Shown here in pieces: positions 25,446 through 33,935 of a DNA stretch of 64,000 bases. Within the stretch, counting starts at the first letter, position 1. Each line of letters opens with the position of its first letter. This DNA comes from Streptomyces sp. NBC_01142. GTDB lineage: Bacteria; Actinomycetota; Actinomycetes; Streptomycetales; Streptomycetaceae. Below the pieces are notes generated by a model that was not told where the DNA came from, ran no database searches, and worked only from the letters and a program-made list of their open reading frames with translations. The position numbers and the translations under genes were made by a program. Location: the NCBI RefSeq assembly GCF_026341125.1, contig NZ_JAPEOR010000002.1, positions 434,001 through 498,000 of the forward strand. The letters are read 5' to 3'.

Positions 25446-26615
25446 ATGCCGATGCTGGACGAGCTCATGCCGTGGGGGACGGCCCCGTTGCGGCTGGGGC
25501 GAGGGTGGGCGATGGCCCCGGACGCCGCGTCCCTCAAGGCGCGGTGGGACGCCGTTGTACGGGCCGAGGGCCCGGAGCAGGACGCGCTGTTCGGGTGCAC
25601 CCGGGCGCGTACGCCCCGCAGCGCTGTCGCCGCACTGCCCGGGCAGGCCACCGGGACCGGCAGATTCGTACGGGAGGAGGGGCGCTGCCCCACTCCGGTG
25701 CGGGTGCTGCACGGAGCGTTCGACGAGCAGTGGCTCATACCTGACCACCGGCTCATCGATGCCGCCCGGCCCGAGTTGTGGCGCGTCGCGGACGACCGGC
25801 AGGTGTTTGTTGTCGAGCAGGCGTACGCGCCAGGGGCGGCGGGGCCTGCGGTTGTGGCCTCCGCGCTGCTGCCGGACGGCCGCTCGCCCGCAGGACGGCC
25901 CGGGCGGATCCGGCCGCTGCACCGCCGCCCCGGCGGCCTCGAACCCAATCTCGCCCCGGGGCTGCTCCCCCTGCTGAGCACACGGTACGGACGTGAGGTC
26001 GGCGCCGGTGAGGTGGTTGCCTGGATCCTCGCGGTCGCCGAGGCCACTCCCGCGGGCTGCGCGGTACCACTCACCGCCGACCCGCAGCTGTGGGAGTCCG
26101 GCGTGGAGCTGGGGCGGCGGATGATGGCGGTCCAGTTGCGCGGGGCCCATGGCGGCGAGCGGCCCAGACTGCCGGGGGGACGCAGGCCCTATGTGCGGGC
26201 CGCCGTTCCTGCCCGGCCGGAGGCGATCGGGTACGACGCCGAAGGGGAGGTGCTGCGCCTGGGTGCCGGCCGCATCTCTCCCGTACCTGCCGGGGCCTGG
26301 GACTTTCAGGTCGGCGGGGTGCGGGTGCTGGAGCTCTGGTTCGAGCGGCGTACCGCCGGGGCGGAGCCGGGCACACTCGAGGCGATCCGGCCCCCGTCAT
26401 GGCCGCAGGAGTGGACCTCCGAGCTGCTCGAGCTGATCACCGTACTGGCTCTGTCGAGTGAACTTCAGGAACGGCAGCGGGAGTTCAAAGCGGGTGCGGA
26501 GATCACCCGGGACGAGCTGGCGGGTGTGCTGCCGCCGCCCGCCGCGGCCCGTCGGCCCGCCTCCGTACTCGATCATCACGAAGAGGGGCCGGAAGGTCAG
26601 TTCGCACTGCTGTGA
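25446..26615 (+). CDS. Type ISP restriction/modification C-domain-like protein
   Basis: A 389-residue protein resembling the C-terminal specificity domain of Type ISP (LlaBIII-like) restriction enzymes: DEQWLIPDHRLIDAARPELWR in the middle, and WDFQVGGVRVLELWFERRT, PPSWPQEWTSELLELITVL near the end. It lacks the helicase, nuclease and methyltransferase parts, so it cannot be a full restriction enzyme. Such short versions occur widely in Streptomyces as conserved single genes of unknown job, so host function or a DNA-binding relic are both possible. ATG 25446 or 25452 are both usable. The end overlaps the convergent TetR gene by 19 bp. The family call is from memory of motif pattern. Confidence 0.65.
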   Translation: MPMLDELMPWGTAPLRLGRGWAMAPDAASLKARWDAVVRAEGPEQDALFGCTRARTPRSAVAALPGQATGTGRFVREEGRCPTPVRVLHGAFDEQWLIPDHRLIDAARPELWRVADDRQVFVVEQAYAPGAAGPAVVASALLPDGRSPAGRPGRIRPLHRRPGGLEPNLAPGLLPLLSTRYGREVGAGEVVAWILAVAEATPAGCAVPLTADPQLWESGVELGRRMMAVQLRGAHGGERPRLPGGRRPYVRAAVPARPEAIGYDAEGEVLRLGAGRISPVPAGAWDFQVGGVRVLELWFERRTAGAEPGTLEAIRPPSWPQEWTSELLELITVLALSSELQERQREFKAGAEITRDELAGVLPPPAAARRPASVLDHHEEGPEGQFALL

Positions 26616-27319
26616 GGGCCGAAGGAGTCCAGAACGCGGGTCAGTGTGCGGAGAAATACATCGTCCGGGTCGAGGGGGTCGCCACCCCCGCCGAGGACGG
26701 CCGCCAGCCGGGGATACGCGCCACTCGCGACCTCGCGATGGAGATAGGCGGCGCGTACGGCCTGCTCCCGCTCCGCGGACCAGGGCAGTCCGCGGCTGCG
26801 CTCGGCGATGGCCAGCTCGTTGGCGACGGACGTCATGACCGTGCCGTTGACCGTCGCGATCAGCTCCATCTTGATGCCGGGCGGTGCGTCGAGACCGTGC
26901 AGGCAGCCGAGGCAGTGCTCCAGGTAGCGCAGGACATTGGGGCTGAAGCCGTATATCGCGGACATGAGCCTGGTCAGCCAGGGGTGGCGGTGCATGATCG
27001 CCCGGGTCTGGCCGGCCAGCGCCAGCATGTCCGCGCGCCAGTCGCCTGACGGCTCGGAGAACTCGTACTCGCCGCTGACCGCGTCCACCATCAGCTCGTA
27101 CAGGTCCTCCTTGCGCGGCACGTAGTTGTAGAGCGACATGGTGCCGCAGCCCAGCTCGCCGGCCACCTTGCGCATGGAGACCGCCTCGATGCCGTCCGCA
27201 TCGGCGATCCGCACGGCCGCCGCCGCGATGTCGCTCCGGGTGTACGCCGGTTTCGGGCCACGGCCCGTGCGTTCGGGACGCGCCCAGATCACTTCCGGTT
27301 CGGCCGCTCGGCCCGCCAT
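26597..27319 (-). CDS. TetR family regulator of the adjacent ABC exporter
   Basis: A 240-residue TetR protein with ~25 residues before the helix-turn-helix (VSMRKVAGELGCGTMSLYNYV) and a TetR_C_1-type ligand domain, the subgroup that includes drug-sensing repressors. It is divergent from the DrrAB-like ABC exporter; the 63-bp gap holds a perfect TACGTA-cagcg-TACGTA operator, and a second half-matching copy lies inside the first codons of the exporter gene. It is therefore a probable repressor of itself and the exporter, relieved by the transported drug. The 3' end overlaps the convergent ISP-like gene by 19 bp. Confidence 0.9.
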   Translation of the reverse strand: MAGRAAEPEVIWARPERTGRGPKPAYTRSDIAAAAVRIADADGIEAVSMRKVAGELGCGTMSLYNYVPRKEDLYELMVDAVSGEYEFSEPSGDWRADMLALAGQTRAIMHRHPWLTRLMSAIYGFSPNVLRYLEHCLGCLHGLDAPPGIKMELIATVNGTVMTSVANELAIAERSRGLPWSAEREQAVRAAYLHREVASGAYPRLAAVLGGGGDPLDPDDVFLRTLTRVLDSFGPHSSAN

Positions 27320-27347
27320 CGATCATCACCTCGCTCACCATCCTAGT

Positions 27348-27364
27348 TACGTACAGCGTACGTA
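27348..27364. promoter_or_regulatory. TetR operator TACGTA-cagcg-TACGTA
   Basis: Perfect 6-bp arms with 5-base centre, 29 bp upstream of the TetR start and 19 bp upstream of the ABC gene. Positions 27351-27367 recur as an exact 17-bp inverted copy at 27388-27404. Confidence 0.75.
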
Positions 27365-27382
27365 GTCGGGTATGGTCGATCC

Positions 27383-28321
27383 ATGACGACTACGTACGCT
27401 GTACTTGGTGAGGGACTGGAGAAGCGGTTCGGTGAAGTCCATGCCCTGCGCGGGCTGGACCTCGCCGTACCCGAGGGCACGGTCTGCGGGGTCCTCGGCC
27501 CCAATGGCGCGGGCAAGACCACGGCCGTACGGGTGCTGACGACCCTGCTGGCCCCGGATGCGGGCAGCGCTCGGGTCGCGGGGCACGATCTGCGGCGCCA
27601 CCCGGCGGCCGTGCGCCGGCACATCGGCGTCACCGGGCAGAACGCCTCGGTCGACGGCGATCTGACCGGCGCCGAGAATCTGCGGCTGTTCGCCCGGCTG
27701 CTGAGGGCACCCAGGTCGCGCGCGGCCGAACTGCTGGCGCAGTTCGAGCTGACCGACGCCGCCGACCGACCCGCCCGCACCTACTCCGGCGGCATGCGGC
27801 GTCGCCTGGATCTCGCGGCGAGCCTGATCGTCCGGCCCCGGGTGCTGTTCCTGGACGAGCCGACCACCGGACTCGACCCGCACAGCAGGGGCGAAATCTG
27901 GGACGCCGTACGGCAGTTGGCGCACCAGGGCACGACCGTGCTGCTCACCACGCAGTATCTGGAGGAGGCCGACCAGCTGGCCGACAACATCGTCCTCGTC
28001 GACGAGGGCCGGGCCGCCCACCACGGCACACCGGCCCAACTCAAGGCACGGATCGGCAGCTATGCGGAGGTGGTGGTCGGCGATGCCTCGGCGCTGCACG
28101 CCGCCGCGGCCGTACTGGATCAGCTGACCGGCTCCGAGCCCGTCCTGAACGCAGAGAGACGAGCCGTGGGAGCCGTCGCCACCGACCCCTCGCTGACCCT
28201 GCCCCGTATCGTCCGCGAGCTGGACGCGGCCGGCGTGCTCGTCGTCGACGCCGTTCTGCGCCCGCCGACGCTCGACGAGGTCTTCCTCCGTCTCACCGAC
28301 CGCAAGGAGCTCGTCGCATGA
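27383..28321 (+). CDS. DrrA-like ABC transporter ATPase
   Basis: A 312-residue ATPase of the daunorubicin-resistance type exporter family. Walker A GPNGAGKTT, signature YSGGMRRRL and Walker B FLDEPTTGLD are intact. The C-terminal ~90 residues form the DrrA-type extension, ending in the usual PPTLDEVFLRLT. ATG 27383 opens the gene; codons 3-8 read through the second TACGTA operator. The next gene overlaps by ATGA, coupling ATPase and permease synthesis. It would power export of a hydrophobic drug or metabolite. No biosynthetic cluster is adjacent, so a detoxification role controlled by the divergent TetR is more likely than self-resistance. Confidence 0.93.
   Translation: MTTTYAVLGEGLEKRFGEVHALRGLDLAVPEGTVCGVLGPNGAGKTTAVRVLTTLLAPDAGSARVAGHDLRRHPAAVRRHIGVTGQNASVDGDLTGAENLRLFARLLRAPRSRAAELLAQFELTDAADRPARTYSGGMRRRLDLAASLIVRPRVLFLDEPTTGLDPHSRGEIWDAVRQLAHQGTTVLLTTQYLEEADQLADNIVLVDEGRAAHHGTPAQLKARIGSYAEVVVGDASALHAAAAVLDQLTGSEPVLNAERRAVGAVATDPSLTLPRIVRELDAAGVLVVDAVLRPPTLDEVFLRLTDRKELVA
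27391..27407. promoter_or_regulatory. second operator inside the ABC ATPase coding start
   Basis: TACGTA-cgctg-TACTTG, one perfect and one degenerate arm, starting nine bases into the coding sequence. With 27348-27364 it brackets the start codon. Confidence 0.55.
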
Positions 28322-29100
28322 GCGCGATCCTCTACGACGGCACCGCCGTCCTCGGCCGCCATCTCCAACGGATCAGGCACGCTCCGAGCATCATGGTCAT
28401 GACCCAGACCATGCCGATCGTGTTCCTGCTGTTCTTCGGCTACGTCTTCGGCAGCGCGATGGCGATGCCGGGCGAGGAGTACCGCGCCTTCCTGGTGCCG
28501 GGCCTGCTGGTGGCGACCGCCGCGAACGGCATCATGACCGGGATGTTCACCGCCGCCCAGGACTCCCACCGCGGGGTCATGGACCGCTTCCGCACCCTGC
28601 CGATGAGCCGGACCGCCATCCCCCTCGGGCAGGCCGTCGCCGACCTGCTCACCACGGCTGTCGGCCTGGTTCCGCTGCTGCTCGTCGGCCTCGCGATGGG
28701 CTGGCGGGTCGAGGGGACCCCACTCGAAGCGGCAGGCGCCTTCGGACTGTTGCTGCTCTTCCGCTTCGCGACCACCTGGATCGGCATCCTGCTCGGCCTG
28801 GCTTCGCGGAGCGAGGAGGCCGCTGGCCAGCTGGGCAGCGCCACCTTCATGCTTCCGCTGCTGTCGAACGCGTACCTGCCCACGGATGATCTGCCGGGCC
28901 TGCTGCGCACGGTCGCCGAGTGGAACCCGATCTCGGCGGTGACCGCGGCCGTACGGGATCTGTTCGGCAACGCGCAGCCGCCGGCGGACGCCGCCTGGCC
29001 GGTGGCCCATCCGGTTGCCGGAGCGCTCTGCTGGTCGCTGGCACTGCTTGCCCTGTTCATGCCGTTGGCCGTGCGCCGCTTCGCGCACAACGACCGGTGA
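28318..29100 (+). CDS. DrrB-like ABC transporter permease
   Basis: A 260-residue ABC-2 type permease with six predicted membrane helices (IMVMTQTMPIVFLLFFGYVFG; FLVPGLLVATAANGIM; LVPLLLVGLAMGW; FATTWIGILLGLAS; the last near the C-terminus). The EAA-like region reads DSHRGVMDRFRTLPMSR, as in DrrB proteins. The ATG overlaps the ATPase stop (ATGA at 28318-28321). Together they make a full exporter as a dimer of each. The C-terminus ends RRFAHNDR on the cytoplasmic side. The substrate is unknown; the TetR/ABC layout is typical of drug efflux. Confidence 0.92.
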   Translation: MSAILYDGTAVLGRHLQRIRHAPSIMVMTQTMPIVFLLFFGYVFGSAMAMPGEEYRAFLVPGLLVATAANGIMTGMFTAAQDSHRGVMDRFRTLPMSRTAIPLGQAVADLLTTAVGLVPLLLVGLAMGWRVEGTPLEAAGAFGLLLLFRFATTWIGILLGLASRSEEAAGQLGSATFMLPLLSNAYLPTDDLPGLLRTVAEWNPISAVTAAVRDLFGNAQPPADAAWPVAHPVAGALCWSLALLALFMPLAVRRFAHNDR

Positions 29101-29164
29101 CGCAGGTGGGGGGGACGCAGGCAGGGGGGTGACAAAGGTGGCACATACACGATAGGCACGGCTC

Positions 29165-30358
29165 ATGAGCCAACCACTCCCCCTCGACGGGATCACGGTC
29201 GTCGCCGTCGAACAGGCCGTCGCCGCGCCCTTCGCCACGCGTCAGCTCGCCGATCTCGGCGCCCGCGTCATCAAGATCGAGCGGCCGGACGGCGGTGACT
29301 TCGCGCGTGACTACGACACCGCAGCCCGCGGGCTCGCCTCGCACTTCGTCTGGTGCAACCGCGGCAAGGAGTCCCTCGCCGTCGATCTGAAGGACCCGCG
29401 CGGTATCGAGATCGTGCGTCAACTCATCGCGGATGCCGATGTGTTCGTGCAGAACCTCGCGCAGGGCGCAGCCGCCCGGCTCGGCCTGGACGCGGCCACC
29501 CTGTGCGCCGCGCACCCACGGCTGATCGCCGTGGACATCTCCGGGTACGGCGCCGAGGGGCCGTACGCGCACAAGCGGGCGTACGACATGCTCGTGCAGT
29601 GCGAGGCAGGCCTGGTCTCGGTGACCGGAACGGCGGAACATCCGGTCAAGGCGGGGATTCCCGCGGCCGACATCGCGGCGGCGATGTACGCCTTCTCGGG
29701 GGTGCTGGCGGCGCTGCTGCGGCGGGGCACCACGGGGCGCGGCGGGCCGGTGGAGATCTCGATGCTGGAATCGCTGGCCGAGTGGATGGGGCATCCACTG
29801 CACTACGGGATGCATGGGGGTGAGGCCCCGGCGCGCACGGGTGTCGCGCACGCCGTCATCGCTCCGTACGACGCCTATCCCACGGCGGACGGCGGGCAGG
29901 TGCTGCTGTCGGTACAGAACGACCGGGAGTGGCGGCGGCTGGCCGACCAGGTGCTCGGCCGGCCCGAGCTGGGCGAGGATCCGGTCTTCGCGACCAACAC
30001 CGCCCGTACGGCGAACCGGACGAAGACGGATGCGGTGGTGGCCGGGGCGCTGGTGCTGCTGGACACCCGGGAGGCGGTCCGCCGACTGGATGCGGCAGGC
30101 ATCGCATGCGCCCGGCTCAACAGCGTCACGGATGTGGCCGGGCATCCGCAGCTCGCGGCGCGGGACCGGTGGCGGGAGGTGGACTCACCGGTCGGGCCGC
30201 TGCGGGCCCTGCTGCCGCCGATCAATCTGCCCGGCGGAGCCGAGGCTCCGATGGGCGCGGTTCCTGCACTCGGCGAACACACCGACGCGCTGCTGAAGAC
30301 CCTGGGAATGACGGATGAGGGGACAGCGGCGCTGCGCCGGGACGGTGTGGTCGCCTGA
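29165..30358 (+). CDS. CaiB/BaiF (class III) CoA-transferase
   Basis: A 397-residue class III CoA-transferase moving CoA between carboxylic acids through an aspartyl thioester. The catalytic Asp is in RAYDMLVQCEAGL; VIKIERPDGGDFAR and the C-terminal GGAEAPMGAVPALGEHTD are family features. It lies 64 bp after the ABC permease in the same direction but with its own leader, so an operon is uncertain. Substrates in the family include carnitine, formyl-CoA/oxalate, mesaconyl and succinyl acids; none can be chosen here. Homologues in actinobacteria often sit near acyl-CoA dehydrogenases, but that is not so here. Confidence 0.92.
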   Translation: MSQPLPLDGITVVAVEQAVAAPFATRQLADLGARVIKIERPDGGDFARDYDTAARGLASHFVWCNRGKESLAVDLKDPRGIEIVRQLIADADVFVQNLAQGAAARLGLDAATLCAAHPRLIAVDISGYGAEGPYAHKRAYDMLVQCEAGLVSVTGTAEHPVKAGIPAADIAAAMYAFSGVLAALLRRGTTGRGGPVEISMLESLAEWMGHPLHYGMHGGEAPARTGVAHAVIAPYDAYPTADGGQVLLSVQNDREWRRLADQVLGRPELGEDPVFATNTARTANRTKTDAVVAGALVLLDTREAVRRLDAAGIACARLNSVTDVAGHPQLAARDRWREVDSPVGPLRALLPPINLPGGAEAPMGAVPALGEHTDALLKTLGMTDEGTAALRRDGVVA

Positions 30359-30388
30359 GCGCGTTCGCGTAACGCTCTGGGGAATCGG

Positions 30389-30652
30389 TCAGCCGCGGCT
30401 GCCGAACAGCGAACGACGCAGCCGCCGCAGCGGGGCGAAGAGCGACACCCGCGCGCTCTTGCTCTTTCGGGTGTGCGCCACGTCCCGCGAGGTGAGCTCA
30501 AGCATCAGCGACGTCGCCTCGGCCGTCTCGCGCAGCGGGACGGCTGGGCCGCCGAGCACCGAGAGATGGCGGTCGAGGCGCGAGCTGGTCGCGCTGCTCC
30601 CACACGTGATCGCAGGCACTCGCGGCCTGCTGCGCACCGTTATCTGTTCCAT
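30389..30652 (-). CDS. small conserved Streptomyces protein, 87 aa
   Basis: A small basic protein, MEQITVRSRPRVP at the start and RRLRRSLFGSRG at the end, with no signal peptide or membrane helix. It looks like a conserved Streptomyces hypothetical protein that I recall only as unnamed. ATG 30652 is chosen because GGGGAG lies five bases upstream, although the frame opens 44 codons earlier. The strongly basic C-terminus could bind nucleic acid or a membrane; this is a guess. It lies tail-to-tail with the CoA-transferase (30 bp gap) and divergent from the DUF4331 gene. Confidence 0.7.
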   Translation of the reverse strand: MEQITVRSRPRVPAITCGSSATSSRLDRHLSVLGGPAVPLRETAEATSLMLELTSRDVAHTRKSKSARVSLFAPLRRLRRSLFGSRG

Positions 30653-30927
30653 GTCACTCCCCACCCGTACGAGGGCACCCGGCCCGGGCAGGTTAACCCT
30701 ATCTCCCCGTAGGGGCACTCGCGTATCCCGGTCGCAGGATTCACCTCCCCTGTACGCGAGTTGACGACTACTCTCCGAATCCATCTGATTTCAGGGTGAG
30801 TTGGACAGCGCGTCCGCGCAAACAGTGCGTCAGCAAAAATTTCTCACCTCCGACCAATCCGAACGGCCCTCCGCACCGAATGGCTGGCATCGAAGCACGA
30901 CCAGCACTCGTACGAAGGACGGACTCG

Positions 30928-32451
30928 ATGACCGCAATCAGCAGCAGCGGGCGGGGGCTCAGCAGGCTCGCGGCACTCACCTTTGTGGCGCTGGCCGCCG
31001 GAGGTCTGGTGGCCTCCGGAGTGACCGGGCTGGAGCCGGGGTCGGCCAGCGCCTCCAGCCACCGTGAGGCCCCGTTGATCTCCGGGCAGCCCCAGTACGA
31101 CAACACGGACGTGTACGCGTTCGTCAGCCCCGACCAGCCCGACACCACCACGATCGTGGCCAACTGGCTGCCCTTCCAGGAGCCGGCGGGCGGCCCGAAC
31201 TTCTTCAAGTTCGGCGACGACGCCCAGTACGACGTGCACATCGACAGCGACGGCGACGCCCAGGGCGATCTGCTCTACCGGTGGACCTTCAAGGACCACG
31301 TCAAGAACGGCGATACGTTCCTCTTCAACACCGGTCCCGTCACCACCATCGACGACCCGGACCTCAACATCACGCAGACCTACGACATCGACATGCTGAG
31401 GCTGAAGAACCAGCATGTGATGTCCACCACGAAGATCGCGGACGATCTGCCGGTGGCCCCCTCGAACGTGGGCAAAGCGTCCATGCCCGACTACCAGGCG
31501 CTGCGCGACCAGGCGGTGCATAAACTCCCCAACGGCGCCACGGCGTTCGCCGGGCAGGCCGACGATCCCTTCTTCCTCGATCTGCGCGTCTTCGATCTGC
31601 TGTACGGCGGGAACCTCTCCGAAGTCGGCAACGACACGCTCAAGGGCTACAACGTCAACTCCCTCGCCCTGCAGGTGCCGACCGAGCACATCCGCGAATC
31701 GGCGGAGCAGCCGGTCGTCGGCATCTGGTCGACGACACAGCGCAAGAGCGCGAGCGGCCACTGGGCCCAGGTGTCCCGGCTCGGTATGCCGCTCGTCAAC
31801 GAGGTCGTCATACCGGTGAAGGACAAGGACAAGTTCAACGCGTCCGCGCCGTGGAACGACGCCCAGTTCCTCCCGTTCGTCACCGAGCCGGAACTGCCGA
31901 AGCTGATCGAGGGCATCTACAAGATCAAGGCCCCGGCCGCTCCGCGTGACGACCTGGTCTCGGTGTTCCTGACCGGAGTCGACAAGCTCAACAAGCCGCC
32001 GCACGTCCGCCCGGCGGAGATGCTGCGGCTCAACACGGCCGTCCCGCCCACCGCCGAGCCCAAGAGGCTGGGCGTACTCGACGGCGACAACGCCGGATTC
32101 CCCAACGGACGGCGGCTGACGGACGACGTCCTGGACATCGCGCTCCAGGTCGTCGAGGGCGAGCTGCTGGACCAGAAGAACGACCTGGGCGACGCGGTCG
32201 ACGAGAACGACCAGAAGTTCGGCGGAAGCTTCCCCTATGTGGCACTCCCCACGTCCGGCTCCCGCGGCCCGCTCGCCGAGGGCACCGCGACCAAGGGCAG
32301 CAGCCTGCTCAACGGGGGTGCGCCAGTGGCCGGCTCCGCCGGCGACGACAACACGACGATGATCGCCTCCGCGGCGGCCGGTGCGGGCGTGCTGCTCATC
32401 GGCCTGGGCCTCAACTGGCTGCGGCTGCGGCGCCGGAACACCTACGCCTGA
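30928..32451 (+). CDS. exported DUF4331 protein with C-terminal membrane anchor
   Basis: A 507-residue protein of the DUF4331 family, whose function is not established. After a signal peptide ending near ASASS comes the family hallmark SSHREAPLIS, then a long beta-rich extracellular domain with FKFGDDAQYDVHIDSDGDA; at the C-terminus a membrane helix (ASAAAGAGVLLIGLGLNWL) and RLRRRN anchor it. ATG 30928 follows AAGGACGG; the frame opens earlier but has no ribosome site there. It heads a series with a TPR membrane protein and a Ni/Co-type transporter, an order I recall from other Streptomyces. Acidic repeats suggest metal or calcium binding, which is inference. Confidence 0.88.
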   Translation: MTAISSSGRGLSRLAALTFVALAAGGLVASGVTGLEPGSASASSHREAPLISGQPQYDNTDVYAFVSPDQPDTTTIVANWLPFQEPAGGPNFFKFGDDAQYDVHIDSDGDAQGDLLYRWTFKDHVKNGDTFLFNTGPVTTIDDPDLNITQTYDIDMLRLKNQHVMSTTKIADDLPVAPSNVGKASMPDYQALRDQAVHKLPNGATAFAGQADDPFFLDLRVFDLLYGGNLSEVGNDTLKGYNVNSLALQVPTEHIRESAEQPVVGIWSTTQRKSASGHWAQVSRLGMPLVNEVVIPVKDKDKFNASAPWNDAQFLPFVTEPELPKLIEGIYKIKAPAAPRDDLVSVFLTGVDKLNKPPHVRPAEMLRLNTAVPPTAEPKRLGVLDGDNAGFPNGRRLTDDVLDIALQVVEGELLDQKNDLGDAVDENDQKFGGSFPYVALPTSGSRGPLAEGTATKGSSLLNGGAPVAGSAGDDNTTMIASAAAGAGVLLIGLGLNWLRLRRRNTYA

Positions 32452-32495
32452 TCCGGCACCGGCCTCCCGCACCCGCGAAACGAAAGGACCGACAC

Positions 32496-33935
32496 ATGTC
32501 CCCGCGAAGGGCGCCAGGAACCAGCGCGGCTTCCGGCCCGGCCGTGAGCCCGCGGCCGACAGCCGCCGGCGCCTGGACGGCGCTCACACACCGCGCCCGC
32601 GCCCTCCCCGGGGCGCGGGGCCGGGGCATCCTCCTTCCCGCCGCGGCGCTCGCCGTCGTGCTCACCCTGGGCGCCCTCGCCTTCGGCCGGGCGGACGAGG
32701 CGCCCCGTACCACCCGCACCGCCGCACCCGCCGCGGACGCGCCGCTCGACCGGATCGGTGCCGGTGATCTCGCTCGCGGGGTCACCGGCCTCCAGGCGCA
32801 CCTGCGGGACCAGCCCAAGGACGCCCGGGGATGGGCGACCCTGGGCACCGCCTATGTCGAGCAGGCCAGGACCGGCGGCGACCCGACCCGGTATCCGCAG
32901 GCCGGCAAGGCACTCGCCCGTTCTCTCGCTCTCCAGCCGCGGGGCAATGACGCCGCGCTGGCAGGGCGGGCCGCGCTCGCCGCGGCGCGGCACGATTTCC
33001 GTGGCGCGCTGCGGGACGCGGAAGCGGCACTGAAGGTCAATCCGTTCAGCGAGCGGGCTCTCGCCTCACGGATCGATGCTCTCGTCGAACTGGGCAGCTA
33101 TTCCAAGGCGTTGGCGGCGGCGGAGGAAGCGGACGGCCGCCGCCCCGGCATTCCCGTGTTCACGCGCTACGCGTACGTACTGGAGCTGCGCGGCGACATC
33201 AAGGGAGCCCGCCGGGTACTCGGCCGTGCGCTGGACTCGGCCTCCTCGCCCGGCGACACGGCGTACGTGGCCACCGCCCTCGGCCAGCTGGAGTGGAGCC
33301 AGGGCGCGTACCCTCCCGCGCTGCGGCACTTCACCACCGCGCTGCGCGCAGACCCCCGTTATCTGCCCGCCCTGGAGGGCCGGGCCCGCGCTCGGGCCGC
33401 GCAGGGCGACCTGAAGGGGGCCGAGCGCGGGCTCGAAGCGGTGGTGCAGCGGCTGCCGCTGCCGGGGCAGCTGGTCGCCCTCGGTGAGCTCCACCAGGCT
33501 CGGGGGCGTACGGCCGAGGCGCGTGCCCAGTACGAACTGATCGGCACGTGGACCGAACTGGCCCGCGCCAACGGTGTGGACACCGATCTGGACACCGCGC
33601 TGGCCCTGGCGGACCACGGTGACCGGGCCGAGGCGCTGCGTGCTGCCCGTGCCGAGTGGAAGCAGCGGCAGACCGTGCACACGGCGGACGCCCTGGCCTG
33701 GGCGCTGCATGTCAACGGCCGCTCCACGGAGGCTCTTGCGTACCTCGGAAAGTCCGCGCCGCCCGGCTGCCGCAACGCGTTGTTCCTGTACCACCGCGGC
33801 ATGATCGAACGCGCTGCGGACCGTACGGATCCCGCCCGGCGTTCACTCACCGCCGCACTCGACATCAACCCCCATTTCTCACCGATCGGTTCACGTGCGG
33901 CCCGTGCCGCTCTGAAGGCACTGGAGGCTTCATGA
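32496..33935 (+). CDS. membrane-anchored tetratricopeptide repeat protein
   Basis: A 479-residue protein. A Pro/Ala-rich N-terminus is followed by one membrane helix (ILLPAAALAVVLTLGALAF, about 50-68), and the rest consists of some eight to ten TPR-like helical pairs (for example GWATLGTAYVEQA, LEWSQGAYPPALRHFTTAL, LDINPHFSPIG). The TPR domain is probably outside the membrane and serves protein binding. ATG 32496 lies 45 bp after the DUF4331 stop, with GAAAGGACC upstream. Its stop overlaps the start of the transporter gene by ATGA. Operon context implies it works with both neighbours, perhaps assembling them; this is inference. Confidence 0.87.
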   Translation: MSPRRAPGTSAASGPAVSPRPTAAGAWTALTHRARALPGARGRGILLPAAALAVVLTLGALAFGRADEAPRTTRTAAPAADAPLDRIGAGDLARGVTGLQAHLRDQPKDARGWATLGTAYVEQARTGGDPTRYPQAGKALARSLALQPRGNDAALAGRAALAAARHDFRGALRDAEAALKVNPFSERALASRIDALVELGSYSKALAAAEEADGRRPGIPVFTRYAYVLELRGDIKGARRVLGRALDSASSPGDTAYVATALGQLEWSQGAYPPALRHFTTALRADPRYLPALEGRARARAAQGDLKGAERGLEAVVQRLPLPGQLVALGELHQARGRTAEARAQYELIGTWTELARANGVDTDLDTALALADHGDRAEALRAARAEWKQRQTVHTADALAWALHVNGRSTEALAYLGKSAPPGCRNALFLYHRGMIERAADRTDPARRSLTAALDINPHFSPIGSRAARAALKALEAS

